DNA of 6,327 nucleotides, taken from NCBI GenBank assembly GCA_024654415.1, contig JANLHQ010000064.1, forward strand, positions 1 through 6,327, in the 5' to 3' direction. The position numbers and the translations under genes were made by a program. This DNA comes from Candidatus Azambacteria bacterium (lineage in GTDB: Bacteria > Patescibacteriota > Minisyncoccia > GWC2-36-17 > WO2-46-25). Positions 4,372 to 6,327 of this stretch are shown here, piece by piece. Every line of letters begins with the position of its first letter. The first letter of the stretch is position 1. The notes under the pieces were generated by a model. That model was not told the DNA's origin. It ran no database searches and was given only the letters and a program-made list of their open reading frames with translations.

Positions 4372-5175
4372 ATGCCACCTACAAAAGACAATGGACTACC
4401 CTTTATTACTCGCAAGATGCTCGCGTTTGAAGAGGGGACGGTTTTTAAAATTCAGCTGAGGATTTACTCAGTGGAAGCGAATCAAATAGAGATAAAAGGA
4501 ATGACCAAAGAGGGGCTTTTCACTTTTAGACTTACGACCAACGGAACAGGGATAATAGAACAGCATGATTTTTCAATTCCCGACATACCTATTATGCTCA
4601 TGCTGGTAGATAGTAGTGGAAATTTCTCACAAGGGCAGTGTTATGCATCTATCGTTTTGTTGGCAAATGGCAGTCAATTATTTCAGTTGGCAACAGGGCT
4701 AGTATATAGGGAAAAAAGCCTTTCGTACCCAGCTGTCAACCAAGAAAATACAATACCAAACCGCGGGGATTTCACTCGCCGATACAGTGCGAATCCGGCG
4801 GCGGGGGCGGAAGTGGTTTTTACTGTACCAAGTGGTCGCGTATGGAACCCAAAAATGCTATACTTAAAACTAGTGACATCGGCCACGGTGGCCAATAGAC
4901 GAGTACATGTAGTAATAAGTTCGCAGGGGCAAAATGAATTTCACACTTTCTGTGATATAGATCAAACCGCCAGTACAACGAGAGAGTATAGTGTGGCAAA
5001 TATGGTGGGCGTACCGGATAGAGAGGATGGTGGCTGGATTTTAATTCCACTACCGGCAAATTTGTGGCTAACAGCCGACGAAAGTATAGAAACTTTAACA
5101 ACGAACATACAGGCGGGGGACAATTTTGATGTAGCCACCTTGCATTGCGAGGAATTCATAAGTAGAGTAAATTAA
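4372..5175 (+). CDS. Beta-rich minor structural (spike/vertex-like) protein
   Basis: 267 residues, predicted all-beta. N-terminal part (about 15-112) has alternating strands such as FKIQLRIYSV, IEIKGM and IMLMLVDSSG. A C-terminal domain (about 138-264) carries VVFTVPSGRVW, LVTSATVANRRVHVVISSQG, LIPLPANLWLTADESIETL and TTNIQAGDNFD. I recall this C-terminal pattern (VPSG, LVTSATVANRR, TTNIQAGD) from many unannotated phage proteins, so a virion surface role is likely but not proven. It sits directly after the candidate coat gene and its stop overlaps the next ATG by one base (TAATG), implying coupled translation. No Shine-Dalgarno; TAGAAT lies 6 bases before the ATG and might give a leaderless secondary transcript. 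Confidence 0.75.
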   Translation: MPPTKDNGLPFITRKMLAFEEGTVFKIQLRIYSVEANQIEIKGMTKEGLFTFRLTTNGTGIIEQHDFSIPDIPIMLMLVDSSGNFSQGQCYASIVLLANGSQLFQLATGLVYREKSLSYPAVNQENTIPNRGDFTRRYSANPAAGAEVVFTVPSGRVWNPKMLYLKLVTSATVANRRVHVVISSQGQNEFHTFCDIDQTASTTREYSVANMVGVPDREDGGWILIPLPANLWLTADESIETLTTNIQAGDNFDVATLHCEEFISRVN

Positions 5176-5348
5176 TGACAAAAGAACAACTCAAAAATGC
5201 AGTTATATCGGTTTTACTCGGAGCATTGACCATATTTTTGGCGAGTCTATTGCAAGGCTTGCTCAATATTGTTAATGACTTACTCGTGCAGGGTATCGGT
5301 GGAGCGGTCACCACCGGCTCGTATTTAATAAAAACATATAGAGTATAA
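5175..5348 (+). CDS. Holin-like small membrane protein
   Basis: 57 residues. After a charged N-terminus (MTKEQLK) there is one clear membrane segment, about residues 8-33 (AVISVLLGALTIFLASLLQG), then a short acidic turn and a weaker hydrophobic stretch at 36-52 rich in Gly. The C-terminus is basic (IKTYRV). Start overlaps the preceding stop by one base. It is immediately followed, six bases on, by the M15 peptidase gene, the usual arrangement of holin then endolysin. Holin function is inferred from size, topology and position; a virion membrane protein is the alternative. Confidence 0.7.
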   Translation: MTKEQLKNAVISVLLGALTIFLASLLQGLLNIVNDLLVQGIGGAVTTGSYLIKTYRV

Positions 5349-5354
5349 AAAATC

Positions 5355-5666
5355 ATGGATACTGAACAGCTACAACCAAAATTGGTACGAATGCTAGAGG
5401 TAGCCCAAGAAATAGCGGGTACTGGTTTTAGTATTACGAGCGGATTTCGGACAGTAAAAGAAAATCTTGAAGTTGGCGGGGTGAACGGTAGTTCACACCT
5501 TACTGGTGAAGCGGTAGATATAGCTTGCAAAAACTCTATGCGGAGGCTCCGAATTTTAAAAGCATTATTGGCCGTAGGCTTCACTAGAATCGGAATTGCC
5601 CCGGAGCATATTCATTGCGATATTTCAGAAACGAGGGCACAAAATGTTTTGTGGTTAGAAAATTAA
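5355..5666 (+). CDS. M15-family (D-Ala-D-Ala carboxypeptidase-like) endolysin
   Basis: 103 residues, about the size of the minimal peptidase M15 domain. The motifs are complete: SGFRT at 29-33, S47-H48-x2-G51-x-A53-x-D55 (zinc ligands H48 and D55), and E84-H85-I86-H87-x-D89 near the end (catalytic E84, third zinc ligand H87). Such enzymes cut peptide bonds in cell-wall crosslinks. There is no signal peptide and no cell-wall-binding domain, so release through the adjacent membrane peptide is likely. Leader AGTATAAAAAATC is A-rich without Shine-Dalgarno. Presence of a peptidoglycan-cutting enzyme points to a walled bacterial host. Family certain, lytic role likely from context. Confidence 0.9.
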   Translation: MDTEQLQPKLVRMLEVAQEIAGTGFSITSGFRTVKENLEVGGVNGSSHLTGEAVDIACKNSMRRLRILKALLAVGFTRIGIAPEHIHCDISETRAQNVLWLEN

Positions 5667-5667
5667 G

Positions 5668-5676
5668 TGGTATAAT
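5668..5676 (+). promoter_or_regulatory. Extended -10 promoter (TGG TATAAT) for the nuclease-like gene
   Basis: A perfect TATAAT at 5671-5676 is preceded by TGG. Upstream TTGTGG (5649-5654) is a poor -35. The -10 ends 9 bases before the ATG at 5686, so the transcript would be leaderless or nearly so. The gene can therefore be expressed apart from the operon. Confidence 0.65.
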
Positions 5677-5685
5677 AAATAGTAT

Positions 5686-6114
5686 ATGCAGGGCAGATTT
5701 TACGAATACAAAAAGCTTTCGAAATATCCGCGAATGAAGCCGGAGGATGTCGCGGTATGGGAGCGATTTATAGAAAACAACCCCGACTATTTTGACAATG
5801 TGGAGTATGATGTAGAGATCGGCGCAGGCGCGCCACAAAACCCCGAGCTACCGGAGAATATCCAAGCGGACGGCAAGATATTGACACAGAAAAAAATCGA
5901 TGTTGTCGGCTACCGAGATGATGTGGTGTATGTAATAGAATTGAAGCCGACAGCTGATATGCGTTGTTTAGGTCAAATGCTGACCTACCCAACGCTCTAC
6001 AAAGCCACTTACAGCCCTATCGCGGAAGTAAAAAGCATGGTAATATGTAGAGAGGTAGAACGAGAATTGGATGCACTTTTTGCAGAGCATGATATAGAAA
6101 TAAAAATTGCGTAA
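5686..6114 (+). CDS. PD-(D/E)XK nuclease-like protein
   Basis: 142 residues. The core signature is D72 in KIDVVG, then after 12 residues E85-L-K87 in VYVIELK, the D-x(n)-ExK arrangement of PD-(D/E)XK nucleases. LGQMLTYPTLY follows (Q97, Y101), the helix that often carries the extra catalytic-site Gln. An N-terminal helical part has WERFIENNPDYFDNVEYDVEIG (25-46 in part). No further DNA-binding domain is seen. From memory, small proteins with this WERF/DVVG/ELK pattern are widespread but uncharacterised in phages. Possible roles: genome resolution or end processing, recombination, degradation of host or rival DNA. It has its own promoter, is the last gene of the operon and uses an ATG without Shine-Dalgarno. 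Confidence 0.78.
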   Translation: MQGRFYEYKKLSKYPRMKPEDVAVWERFIENNPDYFDNVEYDVEIGAGAPQNPELPENIQADGKILTQKKIDVVGYRDDVVYVIELKPTADMRCLGQMLTYPTLYKATYSPIAEVKSMVICREVERELDALFAEHDIEIKIA

Positions 6115-6116
6115 AG

Positions 6117-6228
6117 GAGCCCGAAGTGAGAACAATTTGAACTAGTGTTTTGTATGCCGACAGGCAGTAACTGTCATTAAAGTATACTCAACATCTTGAT
6201 TAAATTGTTCTCTCTCCGGGCGCTTTTT
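6117..6228 (+). terminator. Long-stem terminator of the structural operon
   Basis: GCCCG (6119-6123) pairs with CGGGC (6217-6221). Above it, GAGAACAATTT (6128-6138) pairs perfectly with AAATTGTTCTC (6202-6212). The apical part contains a small hairpin, GACAG/CTGTC (6159-6163/6171-6175). TTTTT follows at 6224-6228. Position just after the last stop codon and the T-run suggest transcription termination. The branched 100-base structure is larger than a usual terminator and may have another role. Confidence 0.6.
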
Positions 6229-6235
6229 AAAATGC

Positions 6236-6327
6236 TTCTGGCGGACTCCAAAAATGCTGAACGCAGAGGGCAGACTATCTGTGGCGGGCGGTGAGCACAC
6301 CGCCCGCCTCCTTTAAAAATTCGCTCT
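6236..6327. repeat. Right-end inverted repeat (copy of 825-916)
   Basis: Perfect reverse complement of 825-916 over 92 bases; identity ends at 6235 versus 917. It contains the inverted copy of the 11-bp GC hairpin. Like the left end it is best read as the beginning of the second copy of the long repeat arm, cut by the end of the assembly. Confidence 0.95.

Noticed and set aside
5156..5584. 142-codon frame on the minus strand
   Set aside because: It lies antisense to the membrane peptide and the M15 peptidase, whose motifs prove the plus strand is coding.

Overview
The window looks like an almost complete small virus-like or virus-satellite-like DNA element rather than a piece of chromosome. 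It has a left half full of hairpins and inverted repeats with no convincing gene (1-1316). A short leftward operon encodes a ParB-type and an AbrB-type DNA-binding protein (1317-2298). A gene-free control region follows (2299-2886). A rightward operon (2887-6114) encodes a helical-repeat protein, a small zinc-ribbon protein, two beta-rich structural-type proteins, a holin-like membrane peptide, an M15 peptidase endolysin and a PD-(D/E)XK nuclease-like protein. No replication initiator, polymerase, packaging ATPase/terminase, portal, tail gene, integrase, tRNA or CRISPR is visible.

Both ends of the window are inverted copies of internal sequence, each matching for exactly 92 bases: 1-92 is the reverse complement of 350-441, and 6236-6327 is the reverse complement of 825-916. 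The simplest reading is a circular molecule with a large inverted repeat of about 567 bp (350-916 plus a second, mostly unassembled copy), separating a 257-bp segment (93-349) from a 5.3-kb unique segment. The circle would be about 6710 bp. This is inference from the end structure; read mapping would settle it.

The 93-349 segment contains a cloverleaf-like fold (96-259). The repeat arm carries strong hairpins and eight iteron-like GGAAAT motifs (582-820). A second hairpin-dense block, 1012-1262, is bounded by its own inverted repeats. The central control region holds a leftward promoter, a rightward extended -10 promoter followed by about 270 bases of consecutive hairpins with G-U pairs on the plus strand (a candidate structured RNA), DnaA-box-like sites on both sides of that block, and then a near-consensus sigma70 promoter with a stable leader hairpin that starts the structural/lysis operon. 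A long-stem terminator closes the operon at 6117-6228.

Host: the promoters are bacterial sigma70-like. No gene has a convincing Shine-Dalgarno sequence at normal spacing, and at least one gene has a perfect TATAAT 9 bases before its ATG (leaderless style). That combination fits leaderless-rich bacteria; a Patescibacteria/CPR host is my guess, not a demonstrated fact. A plausible life plan is that ParB/AbrB-type proteins control or maintain the element, the rightward operon makes virion components, and the membrane peptide plus M15 peptidase lyse the cell. Replication and any packaging motor would come from the host, from a helper virus, or from a protein I do not recognise.
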